64,000 nt of DNA, taken from positions 62,001 to 126,000 of the forward strand of contig JACPVI010000035.1 of the NCBI GenBank assembly GCA_016191815.1, written 5' to 3'. The notes beneath the pieces are model-generated. The model saw only the letters and a program-made list of their open reading frames with translations. It was not told where the DNA came from and made no database searches. The DNA comes from Myxococcales bacterium. Lineage in GTDB: Bacteria; Myxococcota; Myxococcia; Myxococcales; Myxococcaceae. Position numbers and translations under genes: made by a program. Below are positions 10,214 through 19,424 of this stretch, piece after piece (the first letter of the stretch is position 1; each line of letters starts with the position of its first letter).

Positions 10214-10606
10214 CTAGTGCTTGAGCCCTCCGGCGTGGCCCAGCTCCTGCTCCTCCAGCCCGTGGGACATCAGGAAGTGGTAGAGGGGGAAGGGCTCCTC
10301 CTTCGGCCCGCCGATCAGCTCGAAGAGGTAGCGCCCGCTCTCTTCGGCGTCGGGGTCCCTGGTCACCTGGACGAAGAGCAGCTCGCGGACGTCGAGCACC
10401 AGCTCGCCGACGAGCTGCTTGCCGCGGACCACCTGGATCATCGGGTTGTGGTCCTCGTCCTCGTCGAGTTGCCAGTGCAGCTCCTCGAGGTCGTACAACA
10501 CCGCGTCAGAGGTGCCAGCGCGCAGCAGGCAGTTGGAGTGCTCGAGCAGCCACCGCCAGAAGCGCTCGAAGGTCAGGGAGAGCCCGCTCTGCACGGAGAT
10601 GGTCAT
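10214..10606 (-). CDS. Conserved-looking acidic protein of unknown function
   Basis: 130 residues from the ATG at 10606. It is compact and acidic, with alternating strands and helices (FERFWRWLLEHSNCLLRAGT, DAVLYDLEELHWQLDEDEDH, ELVLDVRELLFVQV) and no signal, membrane helix or Cys motif. I do not recognise the family. It converges on prs with five bases between the stops. The upstream extension to 10747 is Arg/Pro-rich shadow and overlaps the M23 gene on the other strand. Confidence 0.6.
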   Translation of the reverse strand: MTISVQSGLSLTFERFWRWLLEHSNCLLRAGTSDAVLYDLEELHWQLDEDEDHNPMIQVVRGKQLVGELVLDVRELLFVQVTRDPDAEESGRYLFELIGGPKEEPFPLYHFLMSHGLEEQELGHAGGLKH

Positions 10607-10659
10607 CGGGCGCGCAAGCTTACCCGAAGCGGCCCCTCGCCTACCGAGGAGACGTTCCA

Positions 10660-11316
10660 GTGTTCGCCAGAGCGCCGATGGGCAACCGAGGGCCCAGGTT
10701 GGGAAATGCGCACGGCCGAGCGCGGGTTTTGGGGGCCGCGTTGGCACCGCCCGTCTGGACGCTCCTCTTATGGGTCGGCTTGAGAGCTGCCCCGGCCGCC
10801 CCGCTGCCTTTGGCCAGCGTGCCCTTCGCCTGCGGCCGCTCGTTCGTGGTGTCCCAGGCGCACCAGGTGGGGAGCCACCGGAGCCACGACGAGTTCGCCT
10901 GGGACTTCCGAATGCCGGAGGGAGAACCGATCGTCGCCGCGATGCCGGGGGTGGTCCGGCTGGCCAGGGGGGACTCGATCATTGGCGGGTGCGACGCGGC
11001 CTTCGCCAGGGAGGCCAACTTCGTGGTCATCTCCCACGACGGGGGCATCGAGACGCAGTACCTCCACTTCTCCAAGGTGGTGGTGAAGCCGGCAGAGGCG
11101 GTGCAGCAAGGACAGCTCATCGGGTATTCGGGGAGGACCGGCTGGGCCTGCGGCTCCCACTTGCACTTCAAGGTGGCGAGGGCAGAGAGCCCGAGCTGGA
11201 ACAACCGCTCCATCCCGGCGCGCATCGAGGGCCACGGGGACCCGGGCTTCGGAGTGCGGGTGGACGCGCCGCCCTGCGGGGGCGCCTCTGCCAGGCCGGA
11301 GCTCGCCAGTCCGTAG
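10660..11316 (+). CDS. M23-family metallopeptidase, secreted or membrane-anchored
   Basis: 218 residues from the GTG at 10660 with a GAGGA site nine bases upstream. A hydrophobic segment (about 30-45) follows a basic N-terminus and serves as signal or anchor. The LytM/M23 zinc motifs are present: His76-x5-Asp82 in SHDEFAWDF and His167-x-His169 in CGSHLHFKV. M23 enzymes cut peptidoglycan cross-bridges or regulate amidases. The fold is shorter than usual and lacks LysM or coiled-coil partners. It is divergent from the acidic protein gene and upstream of the PilT-family gene without overlap. Confidence 0.85.
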   Translation: MFARAPMGNRGPRLGNAHGRARVLGAALAPPVWTLLLWVGLRAAPAAPLPLASVPFACGRSFVVSQAHQVGSHRSHDEFAWDFRMPEGEPIVAAMPGVVRLARGDSIIGGCDAAFAREANFVVISHDGGIETQYLHFSKVVVKPAEAVQQGQLIGYSGRTGWACGSHLHFKVARAESPSWNNRSIPARIEGHGDPGFGVRVDAPPCGGASARPELASP

Positions 11317-11375
11317 TGGGTGCTTGCGCACGGGCGGCCGCGCCCGTTTGATGCGGGCCCGGAGGGAGGCAGCGC

Positions 11376-12491
11376 ATGGAGCCGCAGACCGAAGGTGGCC
11401 TGACCCCTGACAAGGTTCATTCGCTGTTGCAGCTCGCGGTCAAGCGCCAGGCCAGCGACGTGCACTTCGAAGTCGGCTACCCGCCGACCTACCGCGTGTT
11501 CGGCGACCTGTTGCCGCTCAAGCATCCGCCGCTCACCAGCTCGGACACCGAGTCGGTGGTGGCCTTGGTGCTCAAGCACGCGGGGGAAGGCTCGGTGGAG
11601 TTCTTCCGGGAGGGGGACCGGAGCTACTCCTTGCCGGGGGTGTCGAGGTTTCGGGCCACCCTGTTCAAGCAGCGGGGCACCTGGGGCGCGGTGATGCGCC
11701 TCATCCCCTTTGCCGTCCCCAACTTCCAGCAACTCGGGCTGCCCTCGGTGGTGCAGACAGTGTGCGGGGCGCGGCGCGGGCTGGTGTTGGTGACCGGCGC
11801 AACCGGCAACGGCAAGTCCACCACCATCGCCGCGATGCTGAACCACATCATCCTCCAGGAGCGGCTGCACGCGGTGACGGTGGAGGACCCGATCGAGTTC
11901 CTCTTCCCCTCCAACGCCAAGGGGATGGTCATCCAGCGCGAGGTGGGTACCGACACCCCGAGCTACAGCGAGGCCTTGCGGATGGCGCTGCGGCAGGACC
12001 CGGACGTCATCATGGTGGGCGAATTGAGGGACCGGGACACCGCGGACACTTGCCTCAAGGCGTCGGAGACCGGGCACCTGGTGCTCACCTCCCTGCACAC
12101 CCCGGACGTGGCGAGGTCGATCGGCCGGCTGGTGGGGATGTTCCCCGCCGGCGAGCAGGACACGGTGCGCTCGCGACTGGCCGAGAATCTCCAGGCGGTG
12201 CTGTCCTTGAGACTGCTCACCCGGGCCGACGGCTCCGGCCTGGTCCCGGCGGTGGAGGCTCTGCTCACCACCAGCACCGTCCGCCAGATGGTCCGCGAAG
12301 GAAAGACCGACGAAATCCACAAGTACATGGAGACCGCCGGCGCCGACCTGGGGATGCACAGCTTCGACCAGTACCTCTACCGGCTGCACGAATCGAAGCT
12401 GATCACCCTCGATGCGGCGCTGGCCAACGCCACCAACCGCGCCGACCTGGAGCGCCGGCTGATGATCGAGACCGCTGGACCCGCCGTATGA
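11376..12491 (+). CDS. PilT-family type IV pilus ATPase
   Basis: 371 residues. Hexameric ATPase family that powers pilus retraction. The N-terminal domain carries ASDVHFEVGYPPTYR, the Walker A loop is GATGNGKST (141-149, Asn replacing the usual Ser), and the Walker B and His box are DPDVIMVGELRD and GHLVLTSLHTPD. The C-terminal part keeps VRQMVREGKTDEI, the PilT-type AIRNLIRE region in diverged form. This fits PilT/PilU or one of the extra paralogues seen in myxobacteria; which one cannot be told. GGAGGG ribosome site. The stop overlaps the following PilZ gene by ATGA. Confidence 0.92.
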   Translation: MEPQTEGGLTPDKVHSLLQLAVKRQASDVHFEVGYPPTYRVFGDLLPLKHPPLTSSDTESVVALVLKHAGEGSVEFFREGDRSYSLPGVSRFRATLFKQRGTWGAVMRLIPFAVPNFQQLGLPSVVQTVCGARRGLVLVTGATGNGKSTTIAAMLNHIILQERLHAVTVEDPIEFLFPSNAKGMVIQREVGTDTPSYSEALRMALRQDPDVIMVGELRDRDTADTCLKASETGHLVLTSLHTPDVARSIGRLVGMFPAGEQDTVRSRLAENLQAVLSLRLLTRADGSGLVPAVEALLTTSTVRQMVREGKTDEIHKYMETAGADLGMHSFDQYLYRLHESKLITLDAALANATNRADLERRLMIETAGPAV

Positions 12492-13339
12492 GCCAAGCGG
12501 CGGCACCTCTCCGGGTGGTGGTGGTCGGGACCGACGCCGACGTGTCGGCCAGTCTCCACCTCTACCTGGAGCGCGCCGGCTGCGCGGTGCACTGTGTGCC
12601 GTTCCCCAACCAACTGGAGGCGATGGTGCGGGCGGTGGCCGCGCAGGTGGTGGTGGTAGTGCTGCCGGCGGTCTTGGAGGAGGCCTGGCTGCGCGGGGTT
12701 TCGGCGGCGAGCGGGATGGCAGGCGGGGCGCAGGTCACCGCGATGGCGCCCACTCCGGAGGTGGCTGCCCGCGTCGGGAATGTGCCCGGGCTGAGGGTGG
12801 TGGGGCGGCAGGAGCTGCTCTCGCGGCCGACCTTGGTTTTGGATCGCCGCGGCGCCCCGGTCGCCGCGCCCCCGCCGGCTCCGGCGGCATCGGCGGGGAT
12901 GTCCCCGGTGGTTCCTCCGTCGCCGCCCGCCGCGGCGTCGGCGCCCCCCTCAGCGGACCTGCTCAGGCTCATCGAGGAGGAGTTGGAGGAGCCGATCGTC
13001 GGCCAGCCGCTGGACTCGGAGCTGTTGGAGGTGGCGGTGACGCTGGTCTCCCAGCACAACTATTACGTGGGGCCCACCGGGCGGTTGGACTCGGGCGGGG
13101 TATTCGTGGCCTCGGGGAGTCCGCCCCAGGTGGGGACGGCGGTGAAAGTGCGGTTGGTCCTGGCGGACGGCCGCACCGTGGACGTGAATGGAGAGGTGTC
13201 CTGGGTGAGGGCCAAGTCCGGCGTCACCCGGAGCTTCGTGCCCGGCTGCGGGGTGCGCCTCTCGGGCGTGCCGGAGTGGGCGGTCCAGTCCATCGAGCGC
13301 TTCATGAAGGCGCGGCCGCCGATCCGGATGGGAAGCTGA
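12488..13339 (+). CDS. PilZ-domain protein with N-terminal receiver-like domain
   Basis: 283 residues. Residues 1-120 resemble a degenerate receiver (LRVVVVGTDADVSASLHLYL) without an acidic acceptor in the expected VVVVVLPAVL strand. A Pro/Ala linker (about 127-155) leads to a PilZ-like barrel (about 175-280): YYVGPTGRLDSGGVFVASG, then VKVRLVLADGRTVDVNGEV. The classical c-di-GMP motif RxxxR is not obvious, so this is probably a myxobacterial TIGR02266-like PilZ that may not bind the nucleotide. Coupling to the PilT-family gene by ATGA suggests that it tunes pilus retraction. Confidence 0.8.
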   Translation: MSQAAAPLRVVVVGTDADVSASLHLYLERAGCAVHCVPFPNQLEAMVRAVAAQVVVVVLPAVLEEAWLRGVSAASGMAGGAQVTAMAPTPEVAARVGNVPGLRVVGRQELLSRPTLVLDRRGAPVAAPPPAPAASAGMSPVVPPSPPAAASAPPSADLLRLIEEELEEPIVGQPLDSELLEVAVTLVSQHNYYVGPTGRLDSGGVFVASGSPPQVGTAVKVRLVLADGRTVDVNGEVSWVRAKSGVTRSFVPGCGVRLSGVPEWAVQSIERFMKARPPIRMGS

Positions 13340-13342
13340 TTG

Positions 13343-13364
13343 CCTCTCCCGCGAGCGGGAGAGG
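13343..13364. repeat. REP-like perfect hairpin after the PilZ gene
   Basis: CCTCTCCCGC and GCGGGAGAGG flank two bases (GA) four bases after the PilZ stop. Arms are exact complements. The same CTCTCCC/GGGAGAG type recurs at 22369-22388 and 47363-47379. It may end transcription of the PilT-PilZ pair. Confidence 0.55.
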
Positions 13365-13417
13365 GTGCCCGAGCCCCGCCTCAGCGCTCGATGTGCCGCC
13401 CTCGCGCACCCTGGCGC

Positions 13418-13447
13418 TTGACACCCTACGCGCTCGGTGTGGATACC
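13418..13447 (+). promoter_or_regulatory. Sigma-70-type promoter for the 13476 gene
   Basis: A perfect -35 TTGACA at 13418-13423 is followed, 18 bases later, by GATACC (13442-13447), a fair -10 box. Transcription would begin about 10-20 bases before the ribosome site AGAAGGGGGA and the ATG at 13476. This supports 13476, and not an internal start, as the true beginning of the large gene. Confidence 0.5.
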
Positions 13448-13475
13448 ATCTACCACCTCGACAGAAGGGGGACCC

Positions 13476-16400
13476 ATGGGCGAGCCGGCCATCGGAGGCG
13501 AAGCGAGCCACGGCGGAAGGCGCCGGGCATCCAGGCTGCTTCCCGCGGGCTTGTCCGCGGCGGCCGCGCTGGTGGCGCTGACGTGCGGGGTGCCGGACGA
13601 TGGCCGCACGGCGTCGGCGCTCGATGGGGGGGGGTAGCACGGGAGGCGCGTCGAGCTGCGGCCTCCCCGTCGACGCGCTGATTGAGGAGCTGCGGCTTTC
13701 GGACCCAGGCCTCCCGGTGGAGCGGTTTGCGCTGGGCGAGGTTTCGCGTGAGGCCTTCCTCTTGCTCGACGCCATGGAGGCCTCGGGCCCGCTGCCGGCG
13801 TTCCCTTCCATCTCTGCCCTTGGCCCGGCGGAGCGGAGGATGACGGCGGCGGGCGCGGCGATTCGGCTCCACGGAGTCTTCGCGCTCAACTGCGCGGAGC
13901 TCCGGCGGCTCGCTTACGGCCCGCCGAAGTCGGTGCTCGAGGTGGCACAAGCGGTAAACCTGGCGGCGGGGGCTCCGCTTTCGCCGTCCCAGGTGGCGGC
14001 GCTCCCCTTCGAGCGGCAATTCTTGGTGTGGGAGGTGGCGCGGGCCAACGACTTGGGCGAGGGGTGGAACGCCGCGGCGCACAACTCGGGCCCACCCGCC
14101 GAGAAGGGCGCACCCGGAGATGACCGGGTGGTGAGCGCGTCTTCCACCGTGGTTGCCAACCCGGTGAAGCAGCTCCTCATCGCCTTCATCGGAGCGCAGA
14201 AGGGGCGAGAGGCCTTCCCGCCGAAAGGAGCGGAGGATGCAGCCAAGCGGTGGCTTTCGGCGACTCGGGAGCAAGTCGACTTCGACGCGCTCTTGCGCGC
14301 GCTGGGGGACACCACGCCTCCGCCCGCCCCCAGCCTCGACCCTCTGCGCAGCCCCACCAACCAAACCCCCATCTCGCTCTCCGGCAGCACCGAGGCCTTC
14401 GCCACCGTCTTCGTCCTCGGAGGCAGCGCCCCGACATCCGCCGTGGCCGACGCGGCCGGACGCTTCTCGGTGGCAGTGCAGCTCCAATCCAACGTGGAAA
14501 ACCAGCTCCGCGCCACCGCGGTGGACCCAGCGGGAAACGCGGGCCCCGAGGCCACCGTTGCCATCCGCCACGACGATGTCCCGCCCACCGTGGTTGTTTC
14601 GGCGCCCGCAGATGGCGCGGCCACCGAGGAGATTGTCGTCCAGGTGCGGGGCAGTGCGGCCGACGACTTCCTGCTCAAGGAGGTGAGAGTCAACGCGGTT
14701 GCCGCGGCGCTGGCCCAGGGCGCCTTCGCCTCGGAGGTGACGCTGTCGGAGGGCAGCAACCTCATCCGCGCCGAGGCGGAGGACGAGGCCGGCAACCTCT
14801 CGGCCTTCGACGTGACCGTCCTTCACCGGAGGCCACCGGCCTACGCCCTCATCGGCCCGAGCGGCGGGAGCATCGAGGTGACGGATGTGAATCCCCTGTT
14901 GGGGGCCAAGCTGACGGTGCCGCCGGGAGCCGTCTCCCAGCCGGTGTGGGTGTGGATACGGCTGGTCGGCGCGGACTCGCTGCCGCCGCTCGGAGACGGA
15001 GTCGTGGCGCTCGGCCCGGCTGCAGCCTTCGAGACGAATGCCACGAGTTTCGCCGCGCCCGTCACCATCTCGGTGCCCTTCGACCGGACGCTCGTGCCGG
15101 CCGTCTGGGGCGACGTCGCGAGAGTGCGGATGTACCGACTCGACTCTGCCCAGGACGTTTTTGCAGAGGTGGCCGGAGCGGCCGAGAGCGGCGGATTCTT
15201 GCAGGCGCGCGTCACGAGCTTCTCCATCTACCAGGACGGCCTTCCACCCACGGTGCCGCTGGATGTCCGGGTGGAGACTTTGGCGGGCGATGGCACCTCG
15301 GGCGCGACGAGCTCCACGGACGAAGCCTGGAAGACCGCCCTCCCCACCCCCGAATGGACCGCGGTGGCCGCCGACGGCTCCTTCTATGCGAGCAGCTACG
15401 ATGGCTCGAAGACGAGCGTCTACAAGCTGGATGCCGCCACTCGAAGCCTGGTGCTCAAGGGCAGCGTGAGCGGCGTGCGGGGCAGTGGCTTGGGCGTAAA
15501 CAAGACCGGAGACGCCTTCGTGGGCGACAGGCAGGGGAAGAAGGTGTGGAAGCTCTCGGGAGGAGTCGCCTCCGCCTACGCGGGAGGAGGGACGAGTGCC
15601 GTCACCTCTACTTCCAACCTCGTCCAGCCCGCCACCTCGGCAGACTTGGGTGAGGTGCTCGGGCTCGCAGTGGATGTGGACACCGGAGACGTCTACGTCG
15701 TCGGCAGCCAGTACTTCGTGGTGCCCTCCGGGGGCGCCGGAGTGAAGCTGGCCGCGCCGCCCTTCACCCGGGCGCCGCCGCCTCCCTTGCCACCGAGCCT
15801 CGGCTTGTGCCCCACGCCGGCAGGTGGCGCGACGCGGCATCCTTTCGTGGTGGCCGTTTCGCCGGCTGGATTGCAGAGCGGGACTTCCCCGAAGCTTCTC
15901 TACATTGCCGACAGCGAGGCCAAGACGCTCGAGGTGGTCAACCTTGGCGCTTCTTCCGTCACCGTCTGGCCCGCGGCAAACGGCGTGTGCGGCTTTTCGA
16001 AGACGGTGGCCCCGGGGCAGAAGGCGACGCTGCTTGCGCCGACTCTCACGCTGTGGCCCGACTTGAAGCAGGAGGTCCCGTTCGAGGACCTCACCGGCCT
16101 GGCGGTGAGCAAGACCGGCGACATCTACTACACCGAGCGCCTGCAGCAGCGGGTTTCAGTCCGCTCCGGCCAGACGGGTTGCCCGACCGAGCTGGGGGGC
16201 GACAGGCAGTTCATCTCCACGTTCCGCATCTTCGCCAACGCCTGCGCCTATGACGGAGACGGGCGGCACCCAGTCGGCACTGCCTTCTTCGACCCGACTG
16301 GAGTGGCGCTGACGGAGGACGGGAACCTCCTGGTGGCCGACGCCGCCAACCAAAGGCTGCGCCTCATCTACGACGACGACCTCGACAACGATGGGGTGAG

Positions 16401-19400
16401 AAACGGGGACGGCTTCCGGGTGAAGGGTCCCGACAACTGCCCCAAGGCGTCCAACCAGAGCCAGGCCGACTACGACGCGGATGGCGAGGGCGACGCCTGC
16501 GACTCGGACGACGACAACGACGGAGTGCCGGACACCTCGGACAACTGCCCTTGGGCCTCCAACCCGGACCAGAGCAACGTCTGCCAGGGCGACGCCGACG
16601 GCGACGGAGTGCTGGACGACGGGAATGCGAGCGGTGTGGCTGGGGACTTGCTCTGCCCCCGGACGTCCAGCTCGCTGGGCCCCACCGCCTGCGACGACAA
16701 CTGCCCCACCGTCGCCAACTTCGACCAACTGGACCTGGACGGCGACGGGAAGGGCGACGCCTGCGACGGCGACGTGGACGGGGATGGCGTCGACGAAGCG
16801 GGCGCGGCGGCGGCCTGCAAAGGAGGGGCGACGACGGGATGCAACGACAACTGCGCGAACTTTCCCAACCCGACGCAGGCGGACATCGACTCGGACGGCG
16901 TGGGAGACCTGTGCGACTCGGACGCGGACGGCGACGGCATCCTGAACGACGCGGAGATTCTGGTCGGGCTGGACCCCGCGAAGGCGGACTCCGATGGCAA
17001 TGGGAAGTCCGATGGCGCCGAGGCGGGCACCTCCCTGGGGCCCGACGGGAAACTCACCGGGCCGCTGCCGGACCAGGACGGCGACGGCCTCCCCGACCCA
17101 GCCGAGGACGAAAACGGGGACGAAGACGACGATGGCACCAATGACGAGCAGGACTCGACGGATGACCGGCCGCTAGTGGCGCGTCTGTGGCTGGTCCGAG
17201 AGGACGTCACTGCAGTGGCGATGCCTGCCAGCACGACGCTGCTCGGGCTAAGGCATGGCGCCCAGACATCCTTCACGGCCCTGTACGGGCTCGCCACTGT
17301 CCCCCTGGCAGTCGGGCCGCCGCAATATGGCATCGTCCACGAGAAGCTGCCGCTGCCGAACGCCAGCGAGAACGCGAGGGTGTCTCCGTTCTGCGAACCC
17401 CGAACGAGGACGATCTCCGGTCCCTGCGGCACTGTGACCAGCTTGAAGACCTCTACTACCTGGTGCGAGTCAGAGACTCTGCGAGGCAGCATCCCCTGGC
17501 CCACCTTCAGCCGAGGCGCGGATTGCGGGCCGAGTGATCCGTCCTGCCTGGCAAGCACGCGCCTTCTCGGTGTTGGGCGCGGCAACGCGGCGGCCTTCCA
17601 GGTCGGTGAGGAGCAGGTCGACGTCGACGAGGTGCGGCGCGTCTCCTGCACCGCGTGCACGACCGGGACCGCCGAGTGCGGCACGACCGTCAGACAAGCC
17701 TCGGACAGCATGCTGATGAATGACGAGGCGGCGGTGAATATCCTCTCGATGGCCCACGCCATCGCGCGCCCCAACTCCGGCGCCAGCACCATGCTGTACC
17801 GCCTCACCGACTCCCGCCTGAAGGACGCCAAGCCCTTCACGACGTCCTACTGGTACCAGGGCGGCACCTCCGCTGGAGGCCTCGTGTTCTCGCAGGCGAC
17901 GGTTTCCGGCACTGCGGCACTGACGCCAATCCGGGCTGTCCTCTCCGACACTCCATCTTCCTACGTGCCCGACCTCGCCACGCCGCCGGGCCTCTACACG
18001 GTCGACCTAGAGCCCAAGACGTGGGAGGGAGTGCCCCTCAAGGCGAAGTTCCGTGTGACGCTCTTCGACACCACCGACTATCCGGGCTGCGCGATGAATG
18101 CGCACAATGGGGTCGCGCCGTGCAGAATCGCCTTCGATGGGAAGCCCGTGACGGACACGGACCCCGACATCGCCTTCGAGGTGCCGCTCCCGCTTGGAGC
18201 CACCCAAGTCACCAAGAGCACCGACACCAACGGCAGCCCGGTGCAGTACTTCGAGACGGCGCAGTTCGCCGACTCGTTCGGCTTCAACCTCAACGTTCAG
18301 GACTACGCCGCGTACTCGAAGCTGAAGGTGAGCATCGTGGCGCTGGAACTGGATGGCAAGCCATGGACGCCCTCCACTCCGGGTGCCTTGCCGCCGTTCC
18401 CCGGCTTCGTCTTGGGCCGCAAGCCGACCACGAAGGAGTGCGAGTTCAAACCGCTGGGGGCCACCGAGGAAGCTGGGTGCTTCACCCTCATCCCCATCGA
18501 CCGCGGCGAGTTACCAAACAGCCAGCCAGACAACAAGATCGCGGATCTTGGATGGACCGACGGCGCTGGTGCCAACGTCCCAGATACCTTCTCGGTCGCC
18601 ATGCTCAACGACAAGAACGTGACCGACGTGGAGTTGTACGGGAGCATCTTCGGGAAGGGCGACGGCTTCACTGTTCGTGAGGAATACCGGGGATTCGTGG
18701 CGCGGGGCGTACATCTGCGCACCAACCCCAACAAAGCTGACCTTTTTGCTACCGTCTACCCTCCGGCTCGCCTGACGATCCAGCACCTGGACAAGCTACC
18801 GACGGTTGCGGTGCACGAAGTCCTCTGGCCCGAGGTGGAGCGGAAGGCGGGCACCACTGCAGAGCTCGACGACCACCGAATCAACCTCCAGGGCAGTGTC
18901 TCTCACTTCCCCTGGTGGCGAGCGCAATCCGCGGTCGTGATACGCGAAGACGCCGACACGCATACCGGCCTGATCGATCCAAGTTCTGGCCTTCCACGCA
19001 ATTGGACATTGGGCGAAACTGCCTGCCTCGTCCCGAATCGCGGTCCGAATAGCTGCGGTCACGCTCGGGTGTTCTCGAAGCACATCGCATGGGTCAGCCC
19101 TCCTAACACATGCTTCTGCTGGGACGAGCAGCAATACCCGGCCCCGGTTGATTGCCAGCCGAACTACCTCCTCGGCCCCCCGCCTCCCGACCCCCTCGAT
19201 CCCGATGTCGAACGCGTCATCGCGGCGCACGAAGGCGGCCACGCGACGCCCATGGAGCACTACGATCGCGGCGCTGGGGTGCCAAGAAGCTTCATGGAAA
19301 ACCCCGGACTCGCGTGCTCGCCGACTCGAGATCTCGGTTGGTTCTCGAGTCTCCCAACTTCATACAACGCGGCGCGCGACCCTCTCCTGATGGAGTTGAC

Positions 19401-19413
19401 CGAGCCGAGGTAG
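13476..19413 (+). CDS. Giant secreted TSP3-repeat protein with C-terminal HEGGH motif; frame broken at a G9 tract
   Basis: The start with ribosome site and signal peptide (LPAGLSAAAALVALTCG) lies in one frame and ends at a stop at 13635. The rest, open to 19413, is in another frame. The frames meet at a run of nine G (13626-13634); with eight G they join as LDGGGSTGGASS, giving about 1978 residues. Visible parts are: a helical N-terminal region (50-280), Ig-like strands with DPAGNAGPEA and DEAGNLS (290-450), NHL/propeller-like repeats (GVALTEDGNLLVADAANQRL; 600-960), and Asp-rich thrombospondin type 3 repeats (DNDGVPDTSDNC and similar; 965-1230). A 600-residue region of unknown fold follows, then HEGGH at 1918-1922, the zincin motif HExxH. 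The Cys after the signal is not in a clean lipobox. Without the join, an ATG at 13600 would give a protein with no signal peptide. Confidence 0.75.
13626..13634. repeat. G9 homopolymer at the frame break
   Basis: Nine consecutive G separate the signal-peptide frame from the main frame of the large gene. Eight (or eleven) G would restore a continuous frame. Runs of this length are prone to slipped-strand change in cells and to miscounting by sequencers. Confidence 0.85.
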
Positions 19414-19424
19414 GAGGTAGTCAA

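Noticed and set aside
10211-10230. CCTAGTGCTTGAGCCC, similar to the first bases of the MITE-like end
   Set aside because: Only CTAGTGCTY is shared, it overlaps a stop codon, and no partner end was found.
16372-17170. Dense GACGG/GACGACG repetition taken for a CRISPR array or tandem DNA repeat
   Set aside because: The repetition follows Asp/Gly codons of TSP3 protein repeats with varied third bases; there are no constant repeats or spacers.
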